A DNA stretch of 64,000 bases from Streptomyces sp. RB17 (GCF_009604455.1 NZ_WEGL01000006.1:620001-684000); one strand, 5' to 3'; shown: positions 1-8,367, counted from the stretch's first letter. The notes: generated from the sequence alone by a model not told the origin. Program-made: numbers and translations.

Positions 1-54
1 GACCGGCGGCCGAGGGCGGGGCGAAGGAACATGCCAGAGCTCCGGACTCGTAAA

Positions 55-73
55 GTTAGGAAACTTTACTAAC
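55..73. promoter_or_regulatory. ROK-type palindromic operator at left edge
   Basis: GTTAGGAAACTTTACTAAC is a near-perfect dyad (TTAG..CTAA arms) in an AT-rich patch. It resembles the TTAGGAAACTTTCCTAA-type sites bound by actinobacterial ROK repressors. It lies downstream of the ROK gene, so it probably controls a leftward gene outside the window. Seen directly as a dyad; regulator assignment is inferred. Confidence 0.5.
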
Positions 74-140
74 TTGCCTCAAGCTAGGGTGCCCCGCGGA
101 CCGTGTCAACGACCGTGGCCGTAGTGGGCGTTGTGGGGAG

Positions 141-1325
141 TCAGCTTCCGGCCGTCCTGCGCTCGAACACCAGGTCCCGTGCCGTGTCCAGGGCCGTGGC
201 CACCGCACCGAGCAGCACGGCGTCCTCGCCGAGCCGGCTCGGTGCGATCCGCGGCCGCAGTGGGGTGAGGGCGCGTACCTGCTCCTGGACCGGGCGCAGC
301 AGCAGGTCGACGCTGTGGCCGACGCCGCCGCCGAGTACCACCAGATCCGGATCGAGGACCGCGGCGGCCGCCGCCACGGTGTGCGCGATCCGCTCCGCCT
401 CCAGTTCCACGGCCCGCAGCGCGGCCGGATTTCCCTGCCGGGCCGCGTCGAAGACCGCCTTCGCCGTCAGCTGCCCGCTCATCCCGAACTCCCGGGCGGC
501 CTCCACCACGGCCTCCCCGGACACCGCGTCCTCCAGCCGCTCCGGCTTGTGCCGGCCCGGCCAGGGCAGGAAGCCGATCTCGCCGGCCAGCCCGTGCGCC
601 CCCGTGAACAGCCGCCCCTCGCCGACGACGCCCATGCCGAGGCCGGTGCCGATCAGGATGTACGCGAAGAGCCGGCTGCCGGTGCCGACGCCGTACGTGT
701 ACTCGCCGAGCGCGGCCAGGTTGGCGTCGTTGTGCACCTCCAGCGGCACGCCCAGCTCTTCCCGCATCCGGTCGACGAGACCCGTACGCCCCCACCCCGG
801 CAGATGCATCGCGTACCGCACCCGGCGCTGCTTCTCGTCGTACACGCCGGGCGTGCCGACCACCCCGTGCACCACCTCGGCCGGGTCCACACCCGAGCTC
901 GCGATCACCTGCCGGGCGGTGCCCACGACCAGGTCGGCCAGTGCGGCGGAGGCGCGGGTCCGGTTGCGTACGTCGGCGCGGGCGACGACCGTGCCGTCCA
1001 GGTCGACCACCGCCACCCGCAGCCAGCCCCGGCCGATGTCCACGCCGAGCGCGTACCCGGCGGCCGGGTCGGGGGCGTAGAGCACGGCGGTGCGCCCCCG
1101 CTCGGGGGCCTGGGTGCCGACCTCGTGCACCAGGCCGGCCGTCTCCAGGGAGGCCAGCGCACTGGAGACCGTCGGCTTCGACAGGCCGGTCTCCCGGGCC
1201 AGTTGGGCGCGCGACGCCGCGCCGAGGGTGCGCAGCCGGTCCAGCAGCAGCCGCTCGTTGGTGCTGCGCAGTCGTCGGCGGCTCCAGGGCTGTTCGTGCT
1301 GCTCTTCGGCGTCACTGACGGTCAT
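141..1325 (-). CDS. ROK family transcriptional regulator
   Basis: A 394-residue sugar-responsive regulator of the ROK (NagC/XylR) family. Residues about 20-75 form a winged helix-turn-helix (SRAQLARETGLSKPTVSSAL), followed by a sugar-kinase-like ROK domain starting GVDIGRGWLRVAVVDLDGT with the glycine-rich GTGLGMGVVGEGRLFTGAHG segment. The CxCGxxGCxE zinc motif usual after that segment is absent; the sequence reads FLPWPGRHKPERLEDAV instead, so zinc binding is probably lost. The gene is divergent from an APC permease, and AGTAAGG/CCTTAACT arms in the shared promoter suggest autoregulation. The ligand is unknown. Confidence 0.9.
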   Translation of the reverse strand: MTVSDAEEQHEQPWSRRRLRSTNERLLLDRLRTLGAASRAQLARETGLSKPTVSSALASLETAGLVHEVGTQAPERGRTAVLYAPDPAAGYALGVDIGRGWLRVAVVDLDGTVVARADVRNRTRASAALADLVVGTARQVIASSGVDPAEVVHGVVGTPGVYDEKQRRVRYAMHLPGWGRTGLVDRMREELGVPLEVHNDANLAALGEYTYGVGTGSRLFAYILIGTGLGMGVVGEGRLFTGAHGLAGEIGFLPWPGRHKPERLEDAVSGEAVVEAAREFGMSGQLTAKAVFDAARQGNPAALRAVELEAERIAHTVAAAAAVLDPDLVVLGGGVGHSVDLLLRPVQEQVRALTPLRPRIAPSRLGEDAVLLGAVATALDTARDLVFERRTAGS

Positions 1326-1367
1326 CGGACCATTCTCATGTATTCCCGGCGCACACTTGACGCCTCT

Positions 1368-1384
1368 AGTAAGGCTCCTTAACT
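1368..1384. promoter_or_regulatory. Palindrome in ROK/permease divergent promoter
   Basis: AGTAAGGCTCCTTAACT is a near-perfect inverted repeat between the ROK regulator and the permease. Its arms resemble the site at 55-73. It is the likely autoregulatory operator; this is inferred from position and similarity. Confidence 0.45.
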
Positions 1385-1442
1385 TTATCGCCCATCAGCC
1401 CGCCGGGTGTCGTCGAGTGGGCCCGTGGCGTCAGGAGTCCCC

Positions 1443-2891
1443 ATGTCCGGTAGCCCGCCACCCACGGGTGGTTTCGTCCGTCGTGTCGGCCTGTTCCAGG
1501 CCACGGCCATCAACATGAGCCAGATGTGCGGCATCGGCCCGTTCGTGACGATCCCGCTCATGGTCACCGCGTTCGGCGGCCCGCAGGCGGTCATCGGCTT
1601 CGTCGCGGGCGCCGTCCTCGCGCTGTGCGACGGACTGGTCTGGGCCGAGCTGGGCGCCTCGATGCCCGGATCCGGTGGCAGTTACGTCTATCTGCGCCAG
1701 GCCTTCCAGTACCGCACGGGCCGGCTGATGCCGTTCCTCTTCGTGTGGACGGCCATGCTCTTCATCCCGCTGATCATGTCCACGGGTGTGGTCGGCTTCG
1801 TCCAGTACCTGGGCTATCTGGCCCCGGATCTGAGCCGCACGGCGGGGGACCTGATCGGCCTCGGCATCATCGCGCTGGTCGTGCTCCTGCTCTGGCGCGG
1901 CATCGAGCACATCGCCCGGATCACCGCCGTGATGTGGGCGGTGATGATCGCCGCGGTGCTGCTGGTGATCGTCGCCGCGGCCTCCGACTTCAGCCCGCAC
2001 CTGGCCTTCACCTACCCGTCGGGCGCCTTCGACCTGACGAGCAACCACTTCTGGCTCGGCTTCGCCGCCGGCCTGACCATCGGCATCTACGACTACCTCG
2101 GTTACAACACCACCGCGTACATGGGCGCCGAGATCAAGGATCCGGGCCGAACCCTGCCCCGCTCGATCCTCTACTCCATCCTCGGCATCATGGCGATCTA
2201 CCTGCTCCTCCAGATCGGCACCCTCGGCGTCATCGACTGGCAGCGGATGGGCGACCCGCACGACATCGCCTCCACCTCGGTCGCCTCGGCGGTGCTGGAG
2301 AAGACCTGGGGCAAGGGCGCCGCCGACACGGTGACCGTGCTGATCCTGATCACGGCCTTCGCCTCGGTCTTCACCGGCCTGCTCGGCGGCTCCCGCGTCC
2401 CGTACGACGCCGCCCGCGACCGCGTCTTCTTCCGGCCGTACGAGAAGCTGCACCCCCGGCACCGCTTTCCCATGCTGGGTCTCGCGACGATGGGCGTGAT
2501 CACAGCGGTCGGTTTCCTGATCGGCCGGCACACCGACCTCGCGACGCTGATCCAGCTGCTCACGACGGTCATGGTGATCGTGCAGGCGCTCGCCCAGATC
2601 GTGGCGCTGACCGTTCTGCGCAAACGCCGGCCGACCCTGCGCCGACCGTACCGGATGTGGCTCTACCCGCTGCCGAGCGTCGTCGCGTTCGCCGGCTGGT
2701 GCGTGATCTACGGCTACGCCGACAAGAACTCCCCGGGCCGCCACCCGATCGAATGGTCCCTTGCCTGGCTGGCCCTGGGCTGTGTGGCCTTCGTCGTGTG
2801 GTCCCGGCTGGAGAAGGTGTGGCCGTTCGGGGAGCGGGAGATCAGCGAGGAGTACCTGGCGGGCCTGGACCCCGACGCGGAGCCCGTCTGA
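1443..2891 (+). CDS. APC family amino acid permease
   Basis: An integral membrane transporter of about 482 residues in the amino acid-polyamine-organocation superfamily. The N-terminal segment (FQATAINMSQMCGIGPFVTI) matches the first, partly unwound substrate-binding helix of APC carriers, and at least twelve hydrophobic segments follow. ATG 1443 is preferred over the in-frame GTG at 1407 because AGGAG sits five bases upstream of it. The gene is divergent from the ROK regulator, which may control it. The substrate cannot be told from sequence; amino acids or polyamines are typical. The C-terminus is short and acidic. Confidence 0.85.
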   Translation: MSGSPPPTGGFVRRVGLFQATAINMSQMCGIGPFVTIPLMVTAFGGPQAVIGFVAGAVLALCDGLVWAELGASMPGSGGSYVYLRQAFQYRTGRLMPFLFVWTAMLFIPLIMSTGVVGFVQYLGYLAPDLSRTAGDLIGLGIIALVVLLLWRGIEHIARITAVMWAVMIAAVLLVIVAAASDFSPHLAFTYPSGAFDLTSNHFWLGFAAGLTIGIYDYLGYNTTAYMGAEIKDPGRTLPRSILYSILGIMAIYLLLQIGTLGVIDWQRMGDPHDIASTSVASAVLEKTWGKGAADTVTVLILITAFASVFTGLLGGSRVPYDAARDRVFFRPYEKLHPRHRFPMLGLATMGVITAVGFLIGRHTDLATLIQLLTTVMVIVQALAQIVALTVLRKRRPTLRRPYRMWLYPLPSVVAFAGWCVIYGYADKNSPGRHPIEWSLAWLALGCVAFVVWSRLEKVWPFGEREISEEYLAGLDPDAEPV

Positions 2892-2939
2892 CGCTCAACC
2901 GGCCTGCACTGGGCTAGAGTTACCACAGCCTGCGCGAAC

Positions 2940-2971
2940 CTCCCCGGTCCGGACCCGAGTCCGCCGGGGAG
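2940..2971 (+). terminator. Hairpin between permease and acetyltransferase genes
   Basis: CTCCCCGG (2940-2947) pairs with CCGGGGAG (2964-2971) around a 16-base loop. There is no T-run. The right arm holds the GGGGAG that would serve as ribosome binding site for the gene at 2982, so the structure could terminate the permease transcript or mask translation of the next gene. Confidence 0.4.
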
Positions 2972-2981
2972 ACTTTCGTCC

Positions 2982-3494
2982 ATGACCGAAACCAGCAATG
3001 CTGACGTCTCCGTCCGTCCCGCGACCCCCGAGGACCGGCCCACCGTCGAGCGGCTGTGGCTGATGTTCCGCCACGACCTGTCCGAGTTCTACGGCGTGCT
3101 GCCCGCCCACGACGGCACCTTCCGCAGCGATCGCGTCGAGCACGTCTTCACCGCGCCCGGCTGGGTGCCGTATCTGCTGACCTGCGGTGACCGCCCCGTC
3201 GGCCTGGCCTTCGTGCGCGGGCTCGACGGGCCGGTACGGGTGCTGAACAGCTTCTTCGTGGTGCGCGGGGCGCGGCGCCGGGGGATCGGGCTCCGGGCCG
3301 TGCGCGAGGTGCTGGGCCGGCACCCCGGGGCGTGGGAGATCGCCTTCCAGCAGGACAACGCGACCGCCGTGCGCTTCTGGCGGCGCGTCGCCGAGGACCT
3401 GGCCCCCGGCGCCTGGACGCGCGAGCTGCGTCCGGTCCCGGACCGGCCGGAGCTGGACCCGGACGTCTGGATCTCCTTCACCGTGCCCCGCTGA
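2982..3494 (+). CDS. GNAT family N-acetyltransferase
   Basis: A 170-residue protein with the GCN5-related acetyltransferase fold. It starts VRPATPEDRPTVERLW as GNAT proteins do, and has the acetyl-CoA pyrophosphate-binding motif A as VVRGARRRGIGLRAVREVL at about residues 90-108, followed by the conserved C-terminal N-x-x-x-x-x-x-F-W (QDNATAVRFWRRV). It would transfer acetyl from acetyl-CoA to a small amine or protein; the acceptor is unknown. The only good Shine-Dalgarno (GGGGAG) lies in the right arm of a hairpin. It follows the permease by 90 bases, so co-transcription is uncertain. Confidence 0.85.
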   Translation: MTETSNADVSVRPATPEDRPTVERLWLMFRHDLSEFYGVLPAHDGTFRSDRVEHVFTAPGWVPYLLTCGDRPVGLAFVRGLDGPVRVLNSFFVVRGARRRGIGLRAVREVLGRHPGAWEIAFQQDNATAVRFWRRVAEDLAPGAWTRELRPVPDRPELDPDVWISFTVPR

Positions 3495-3548
3495 GCCGGC
3501 CCGCGGCACCGGCCCGCGGCACCGGCCTGTGGCCTGCCGGGCCCACGG

Positions 3549-3577
3549 TTGACATGCAAGTAATTACCTGCATAACG
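3549..3577 (+). promoter_or_regulatory. Promoter overlapped by a 20-bp palindromic operator
   Basis: A consensus TTGACA (3549-3554) is followed after about 16 bases by CATAAC, a plausible -10. The spacer is ATGCAAGTAATTACCTGCAT (3554-3573), a 20-bp palindrome with one mismatched pair. A repressor bound here would cover both promoter elements. The ArsR-type protein encoded 31 bases downstream is the obvious candidate. Confidence 0.65.
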
Positions 3578-3607
3578 TTGAGTGTGCGATCAGAGGACGA
3601 CACCGGG

Positions 3608-4375
3608 ATGGACAAGGTCTTCAAGGCGCTGGCCGACGACACACGCAGGCGCCTGCTGGACCGGCTCCATGAGAACAACGGCCAGACCCTGGGAGAGCTG
3701 TGCGGGCGCATCGCCATGACGCGCCAGTCGGTCACCCAGCATCTGGCGGTCCTGGAGGCCGCCAACCTGATCAGCACGGTGCGGCGGGGGCGGGAGAAGC
3801 TGCACTACCTCAACCCCGTACCGCTCCACGAGATCCAGGAGCGGTGGATCGACAAGTTCGAGCGCCCGCGCCTTGCCGCGCTCGGCGCCCTGAAGCGACG
3901 AGCTGAGGAAGCCATGACCGACAAGCCGAGTTTCGTGTACGTCACCTACATCGCGAGCACCCCCGAGAAGGTGTGGGAGGCGCTCACGGACGCCGACCTG
4001 ACGGCCGCCTACTGGGGCCACCGCAACGAGTCCGACTGGCGGCCCGGCTCCCGCTGGGCGCATGTGCGCACCGACGGTTCCGGCATCGCCGACGTGGTCG
4101 GCAAGGTGGTGGAGAGCGAGCCGCCGACCCGGCTGGTCACCACGTGGGCCGCGCCCGACGACGAGAGCCGGGAGGAGCGGCACTCGCGCGTCACCTTCGA
4201 GATCAGCCCGTACGAGGACATCGTCCGGCTGACCGTCGTCCATGAGGACCTCAACGACGAGGGCGAGCGCTCGGACGTCGCCTCCGGCTGGCCGGCCGTG
4301 CTGTCCAACCTCAAGTCGCTGCTGGAGACCGGCCGGACGCTGCCGCAGGAGCCCTGGCTGGTGCCGGGCCGCTGA
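3608..4375 (+). CDS. ArsR-type regulator fused to SRPBCC (AHSA1) domain
   Basis: A 255-residue two-domain protein. Residues 1-95 are an ArsR-like winged helix (FKALADDTRRRLLDRLHENN; recognition helix MTRQSVTQHLAVLEAANLI). Residues about 105-250 form an SRPBCC/AHSA1 domain (YIASTPEKVWEALTDADLTAAYW), a hydrophobic-cavity fold that often binds ligands. I see no ArsR metal-binding CxC motif, so the effector is more likely a small molecule than a metal. ATG 3608 is preferred because upstream codons lie in the palindromic promoter. A second ATG at 3914 with a GAGGAAG site could yield the SRPBCC domain alone. Autoregulation is likely. Confidence 0.85.
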   Translation: MDKVFKALADDTRRRLLDRLHENNGQTLGELCGRIAMTRQSVTQHLAVLEAANLISTVRRGREKLHYLNPVPLHEIQERWIDKFERPRLAALGALKRRAEEAMTDKPSFVYVTYIASTPEKVWEALTDADLTAAYWGHRNESDWRPGSRWAHVRTDGSGIADVVGKVVESEPPTRLVTTWAAPDDESREERHSRVTFEISPYEDIVRLTVVHEDLNDEGERSDVASGWPAVLSNLKSLLETGRTLPQEPWLVPGR

Positions 4376-4388
4376 GCGGACGCGAGGG

Positions 4389-4414
4389 GGCCGGTCCGCC
4401 CGGGCGGACCGGCC
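4389..4414. terminator. Strong bidirectional hairpin
   Basis: GGCCGGTCCGCC (4389-4400) and GGCGGACCGGCC (4403-4414) form a perfect 12-bp stem with a 2-base loop. It lies between the convergent ends of the ArsR-SRPBCC gene and the SPW protein gene, so it can end both transcripts. Confidence 0.65.
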
Positions 4415-4461
4415 TCACGTACTGCCCGTTCTTCCTGTTCTTCCCTTCCGTGCGTCTCCTG

Positions 4462-4896
4462 TCACGGCCTGGGGGTGCTCCGCGCCGCCGTACCGGCACA
4501 GACCAGGCCGAGCAGGAGCGCGAGTGCGCCGATGATGACGTTGTTGATGATCACGCCCTTGTCCGGGCCACTGCCCACGATCCAGGGGGCGATGATCATC
4601 CAGATGCCCATGGCGCACATGGCCCAGCTGAGGCCGTACATCCGCTCGGGGGCCCGGGTGAATCCCAGTGCCAGCAGACCTATCGCTATGCCCATGATCA
4701 GGTTGTGGGTCATGAGCGCGGGCTGGCTCGTCGTGTAGTGCACTATCCACGGAGATGCCGCGCAGTACAGCCCGAGCAGGAAGACCGGCCCGTCCACGAG
4801 CGCCACATCACGACCGCCGAGCATGCGGGCGTAGCGTGCCCGCATTTCGGAGACATCGGGGTGGGTCGATATATCACCCCTGTGCACGTTGGCCAT
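4462..4896 (-). CDS. SPW repeat membrane protein
   Basis: A 144-residue membrane protein with two SPW repeats, the short membrane units named for a conserved Ser-Pro-Trp: CAASPWIVHYTT and a second copy in WMIIAPWIVGSGPD, each followed by hydrophobic helices (about four in total). The start at 4896 has AAAGGAG eight bases upstream; the longer reading frame above it runs into non-coding and pseudogene DNA. No function is established for the family. It stands alone, convergent with the ArsR-SRPBCC gene. Confidence 0.8.
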   Translation of the reverse strand: MANVHRGDISTHPDVSEMRARYARMLGGRDVALVDGPVFLLGLYCAASPWIVHYTTSQPALMTHNLIMGIAIGLLALGFTRAPERMYGLSWAMCAMGIWMIIAPWIVGSGPDKGVIINNVIIGALALLLGLVCAGTAARSTPRP

Positions 4897-5673
4897 AACT
4901 CGTCTCCTTTGACTTGCAGGCCAGACCGTGTCTGGTGCGGTGTATACGGTTACCACCGCATGCTTCCAGTTTGCTCTTATTTTTTCTTTATGTGTAGGCC
5001 CGTGTGCGTACTTGCATGTCAGTCGTGGTGGCGTCGGCGATCGACAGCCCGCCACGAGCCCGCGCGGGACCGCCGTCTGCTGCATGCCCACCACCTCGAC
5101 CCGGGTCACCGGATGTGCCGCGCTCATCGTGGCCGGTGACCGCTTCCGCTCCAGCAGGTCGACCCCGGGCTCCCGCTCCAGATTCCGCAGGGCATCGCTC
5201 AACGCGGGCTGCGACAGGCGCAGTTCGTCGGCCGCCCGGCGCGGTCAGGTCCGCTGCCGGAGCTGCGCAAGAGGTTCCCCCGGGTGCCGGAGACCGTGTG
5301 GCGGCGGCTGGAGGCCGTGGACGCCCGCGAGTTCACCACCGCGGTCGGCGCGATGGCGGTGCTGCCGGCCACCGCGTGCGCCGACGGCCACCGGAGCGGG
5401 GGCCGGTCCGCCGTCCAACCGGGCCGCGCTCAGCGCCTTCGGGCTGCGCCCCGGGCTCCGCGACCACGCCCCTGGTGGTCCTCCCGTTCACCCTGTGGGC
5501 CCGCGGCCGGCTGTGCCGCTCCGGTGCCCCGCGTCCCACCCGCCCACGGCACCTGGCCGAGGGCCTCGTCTTCGCGGCGGCGGCCACGGTCGTCACCCGC
5601 ACGCCGGCCCAGGGCGTACTGCGCCGACGGTGACGGCGAGGCTCCTGACCGGCGCAGACGCCGAGGCCCGGGC
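4897..5673. other. Degenerate intergenic region
   Basis: The first 110 bases are AT-richer and should hold the SPW gene promoter. Then comes a LysR remnant (about 5075-5248, minus strand). From about 5250 to 5635 the plus strand reads like decayed coding sequence split between frames (ETVWRRLEAVDAREFTTAV, later HLAEGLVFAAAATVVTRT), with no intact start-to-stop product. I could not assign it to a family. Confidence 0.5.
5075..5248 (-). pseudogene. LysR family regulator, N-terminal remnant
   Basis: On the minus strand the frame reads RAADELRLSQPALSDALRNL, then EREPGVDLLERKR. This is the recognition helix and wing of a LysR-type helix-turn-helix domain. A TGA stop lies three codons upstream where the rest of the HTH should be, and the homology stops after LLERKR. 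Only about 35 codons survive, so no functional regulator remains. Confidence 0.6.
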
Positions 5674-6711
5674 TCAGGCACCGCCCAGCGCCCGCAGATG
5701 TGCCGTACGGGTCTCGGCTGTCTGGCCCTGCACCAGCAGGAACAGCGCCTCCCGGGCGAGGCGCTGGGCGCGGCTCGTCAGGGCCATCGACCGGCCGCCC
5801 CCGGCGACCACCGCCGCCGTGGTCGCCGTACGCAGCACCTCGTACGCCTCCGCGCGCACCGTCAGCCGCTCGGCGACCCGCTCCAGCGGTTCCGGATGGT
5901 CGGCCAGGGCGTAGGCCCGGCGGCGGACGTCGGCGAGCCGGGCCGTGAGCGGGGCGGCGGTCTCCGCGTCCAGCAAGGACAGGGCGGCCTGAGTGAGGCC
6001 GAAGACCGCGGGGCTCGCGTTCAGCGTCCTGGCCCGGTCCCGGGGCGCCAACCGCTCGTACGGCATCCGCAGCGCCACCGCCTCCTCGGGCAGCCACAGC
6101 CCGGTCAGCTCCAGCGACACCGTGCGCGCGGCGCTGAGCGCGGCGAGGCGCATCGGGTCCGAGGCCCGGAGCCCCGGTTGCTCGCGCGCCTCGGCGAACG
6201 CGAGCAGCGCCTCGCCCGCGTCGGTCGTCCCGGCGAGCAGCATCACGTCGTTCAGGCCCCACCCGGTGTACCAGGGCACGGTGCCGTCGAACCGCCAGCC
6301 GCCGCCCTCCCGGCGGACGCGTACCGGGACAGCCGGATACGACCGCAGATGCGCGTACGCCACCCCGGACATCAGCTCGCCCCGGGACAGCGGGCCCAAC
6401 AGCCGGTCCCGTACCGGGAGTTCGCTCTGTGTCAGGATCTGCACCGGCGTGTGGTGCTGGGTCTGCACGAACCACGTCGAACAGCACGCCCCGGCGAGGA
6501 TCTCCGCGATCCGGCGGACCACGGCCGGCGACGCGCCCGAGCCGCCGTACGCGGCCGGAGCGCCCGCCCCGAGCAGCCCGGACCGTTTCACCGCCTCGAT
6601 GTGGCTCGTCGGCACGCCCTCCTGGTCGACCCGCTCGGCCTGAGGAATCAGCAGGTCCGTGGCGAGCCGGTGGGCGCGGTCGAGGAGCGGATGTGCGGTG
6701 GTGGCTGTCAT
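5674..6711 (-). CDS. Acyl-CoA dehydrogenase family protein
   Basis: A protein of about 345 residues with the acyl-CoA dehydrogenase layout: N-terminal helical domain (residues 1-110, with GAPAAYGGSGASP), a central beta domain (WRFDGTVPWYTGWGLNDVMLLAG) and a C-terminal helical domain. Such enzymes use FAD to oxidise acyl thioesters, or in hydroxylase-like members use reduced flavin on other substrates. The catalytic glutamate cannot be placed with confidence, so the reaction is open. ATG 6711 has no Shine-Dalgarno (the upstream sequence is CCTCC-like), so the transcript may be leaderless or the start lies further upstream. Flanked by pseudogene DNA and a divergent-ended phosphoesterase. Confidence 0.75.
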   Translation of the reverse strand: MTATTAHPLLDRAHRLATDLLIPQAERVDQEGVPTSHIEAVKRSGLLGAGAPAAYGGSGASPAVVRRIAEILAGACCSTWFVQTQHHTPVQILTQSELPVRDRLLGPLSRGELMSGVAYAHLRSYPAVPVRVRREGGGWRFDGTVPWYTGWGLNDVMLLAGTTDAGEALLAFAEAREQPGLRASDPMRLAALSAARTVSLELTGLWLPEEAVALRMPYERLAPRDRARTLNASPAVFGLTQAALSLLDAETAAPLTARLADVRRRAYALADHPEPLERVAERLTVRAEAYEVLRTATTAAVVAGGGRSMALTSRAQRLAREALFLLVQGQTAETRTAHLRALGGA

Positions 6712-6741
6712 ACGGAGGATTGTTTCGAAGGTTTCGGGCCG

Positions 6742-6813
6742 CCGTACCTCGACGGGGCGCTGGAGCGGGGCCGCAAGGCCGCCCTGGCCACGACGCTGCC
6801 TGTCGAGGTACGG
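6742..6813. repeat. Perfect 12-bp inverted repeat with 48-bp loop
   Basis: CCGTACCTCGAC (6742-6753) and GTCGAGGTACGG (6802-6813) are exact reverse complements. They lie in the gap upstream of the acyl-CoA dehydrogenase gene and could be a paired operator or a stem-loop in its leader. Confidence 0.5.
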
Positions 6814-6862
6814 CCCTTCGTGGACCGGAACCGGACTCATCCGGTGACGAGCCTCGCGGCGT

Positions 6863-7861
6863 TCATGCCAGCCTCTCGTCCTTGATCGCCAGCTGCTGGT
6901 CTCCCCGCCGGTATCCCACGGTGCGGATGCCGAGCGCGTCCTTCAGCTGCCGGGCGGGCACGACCTGGGGAGTGGGGGCGGGTGCCCGGCCCGGCTTGGG
7001 CAGCGGGTAGGCGGTGGTGGTGGCGGAGTGGAAGGTGATGTTGCCCTCCGTCTTGGTGAAGAGCTGGTGGACGTGTCCGTTGAGACAGGTGACCGAGGAG
7101 AAGCGGCGCAGGAGCGCGATCACCTTCAGCGCGTCGTCCGTGCTCCAGCCCCACTTCGGGTACATGGCGAACAGCGGGATGTGGCTGAAGACCACGACAG
7201 GGGTGTCCGACGGCAGGCCGGAGAGGTCCTTGCGGACGAAGTCGATCTGCTCGGTGCCGAGGTGACCGAGCTTCTCCAGGCGCAGGGTGTTGACCAGCGC
7301 GACGAAGTGCACCCCGTGGGTGTCGAAGCTGTACCAGCCGTCGCCGAGCGTGCCCTTGCCGAAGGCCTGCCGGTAGGCGCGGCCCGCGTCGCCGATGGAG
7401 TCGTGCTCGCCCGGCACGGTGAAGACACGATCCGTCCGCAGCCCGGCCAGCATCTGCCTGACCTGGTCGAACTGTCCCGCCGTGGACAGGTGGGTCAGGT
7501 CGCCGCTGTGCATCACGAAGTCGGGCCTGAACCCCAGCCCGTTGACCTGATGGACCGCTTCGGTGAACGAGCCGACCACGTCCGTGTTGGCGGGACCCTG
7601 GAAGCCGATGTGACTGTCGGAGACCTGGACGAACCGCAGGGCACCGTTCGGTGACCCGGCGGCCCCGGCGGCCGCCGCGGCGGCGTCCCGGGTGCCGGCG
7701 ACATGGCTGATCACCTCGCCGCCGGCCACGGTGAGCACGACGGCCCCACCGAACCATCCGGCGTGCCGCAGGAGTTGGCGCCGGGTCATGCCGTGCTCGG
7801 TCGCGGGCTCTTCGGCGCCGCCGGCCGGTGCCGGACCCTGATGATCGTCGTACGCGGTCAT
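6863..7861 (-). CDS. Tat-exported metallophosphoesterase
   Basis: A 332-residue secreted calcineurin-like phosphoesterase. A twin-arginine signal (MTRRQLLRHAGWFGGAVVLTVAGG, given here in part: TRRQLLRHAGWFGG) lies at about residues 25-50. Metal-binding motifs are present in order: VSDSHIGF (DxH), HSGDLTHL (GD), TVPGEHDS (GEHD in place of GNHD), FSHIPLF and CLNGHVHQLF (GHxH). These bind a dinuclear metal centre that hydrolyses phosphate esters. The start at 7861 overlaps the cupredoxin stop by ATGA and has GGAGG seven bases upstream, so the two genes are translationally coupled. The substrate is unknown. Confidence 0.88.
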   Translation of the reverse strand: MTAYDDHQGPAPAGGAEEPATEHGMTRRQLLRHAGWFGGAVVLTVAGGEVISHVAGTRDAAAAAAGAAGSPNGALRFVQVSDSHIGFQGPANTDVVGSFTEAVHQVNGLGFRPDFVMHSGDLTHLSTAGQFDQVRQMLAGLRTDRVFTVPGEHDSIGDAGRAYRQAFGKGTLGDGWYSFDTHGVHFVALVNTLRLEKLGHLGTEQIDFVRKDLSGLPSDTPVVVFSHIPLFAMYPKWGWSTDDALKVIALLRRFSSVTCLNGHVHQLFTKTEGNITFHSATTTAYPLPKPGRAPAPTPQVVPARQLKDALGIRTVGYRRGDQQLAIKDERLA

Positions 7862-8367
7862 GAGGTCACCTCCACGGTGCCGGTCATGAACGGGTGGATG
7901 GTGCACACGTAGGCGTAGCTGCCGGGCTTGGTGAACGTGTAGGTGTAGCTGCCGTGCGTGGCGAGGGCGGGCGAGTGCAGCGGGCCGCCCGCGCCGGCAC
8001 TGGTGACGGTGTGGGCGTCGGTGTCCTCATTGGTCCAGGTCACCGTCGTGCCCGCCGTGACCTTCAGCGTGGCCGGAGAGAACGCGAAGTTCTTGATCGC
8101 CACGGCGTCGGCGGACACTGGTGTGGCGGCCGTAGCCCTGCTCGGAGAGGAGGGGGGCATGGTCATGCTGGGCGTCCCCGAGGCGCCGGGCATCCCGGCC
8201 GGCTGATGCTGACCCGGGCCGGGCGTGAGGGAGCCGGCGGCCGAGGGGCGGGGTGAGTGGCCGCACGCGCTCAGGAGCCCCAGTACACCGGCGGTGGCCA
8301 CGGCCAGCCCGGCCGCACAGCGCGATCGGCGGCCCAGGGGGCGGAAGTTGACGTACATGATGTTCAT
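7858..8367 (-). CDS. Cupredoxin-domain lipoprotein
   Basis: A 169-residue exported copper protein. It has a lipoprotein signal with lipobox LSAC at about residues 33-36, a Pro/Ser/Thr-rich linker to about residue 85, then a plastocyanin-like domain: VAIKNFAFSPATLKVTAGTT, WTNEDTDAHTV (first Cu His), and C-T-I-H-P-F-M near the end (Cys, His, Met ligands). It probably carries electrons or copper at the outer membrane face. It is co-translated with the Tat phosphoesterase and divergent from the ECF sigma factor, which may drive it. The start at 8367 has GGGGA upstream; an in-frame ATG at about 8403 is possible. Confidence 0.85.
   Translation of the reverse strand: MNIMYVNFRPLGRRSRCAAGLAVATAGVLGLLSACGHSPRPSAAGSLTPGPGQHQPAGMPGASGTPSMTMPPSSPSRATAATPVSADAVAIKNFAFSPATLKVTAGTTVTWTNEDTDAHTVTSAGAGGPLHSPALATHGSYTYTFTKPGSYAYVCTIHPFMTGTVEVTS

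Noticed and set aside
3332..3607. N-terminal extension of the ArsR-SRPBCC frame
   Set aside because: It overlaps the acetyltransferase gene and the palindromic promoter; ATG 3608 begins the domain.
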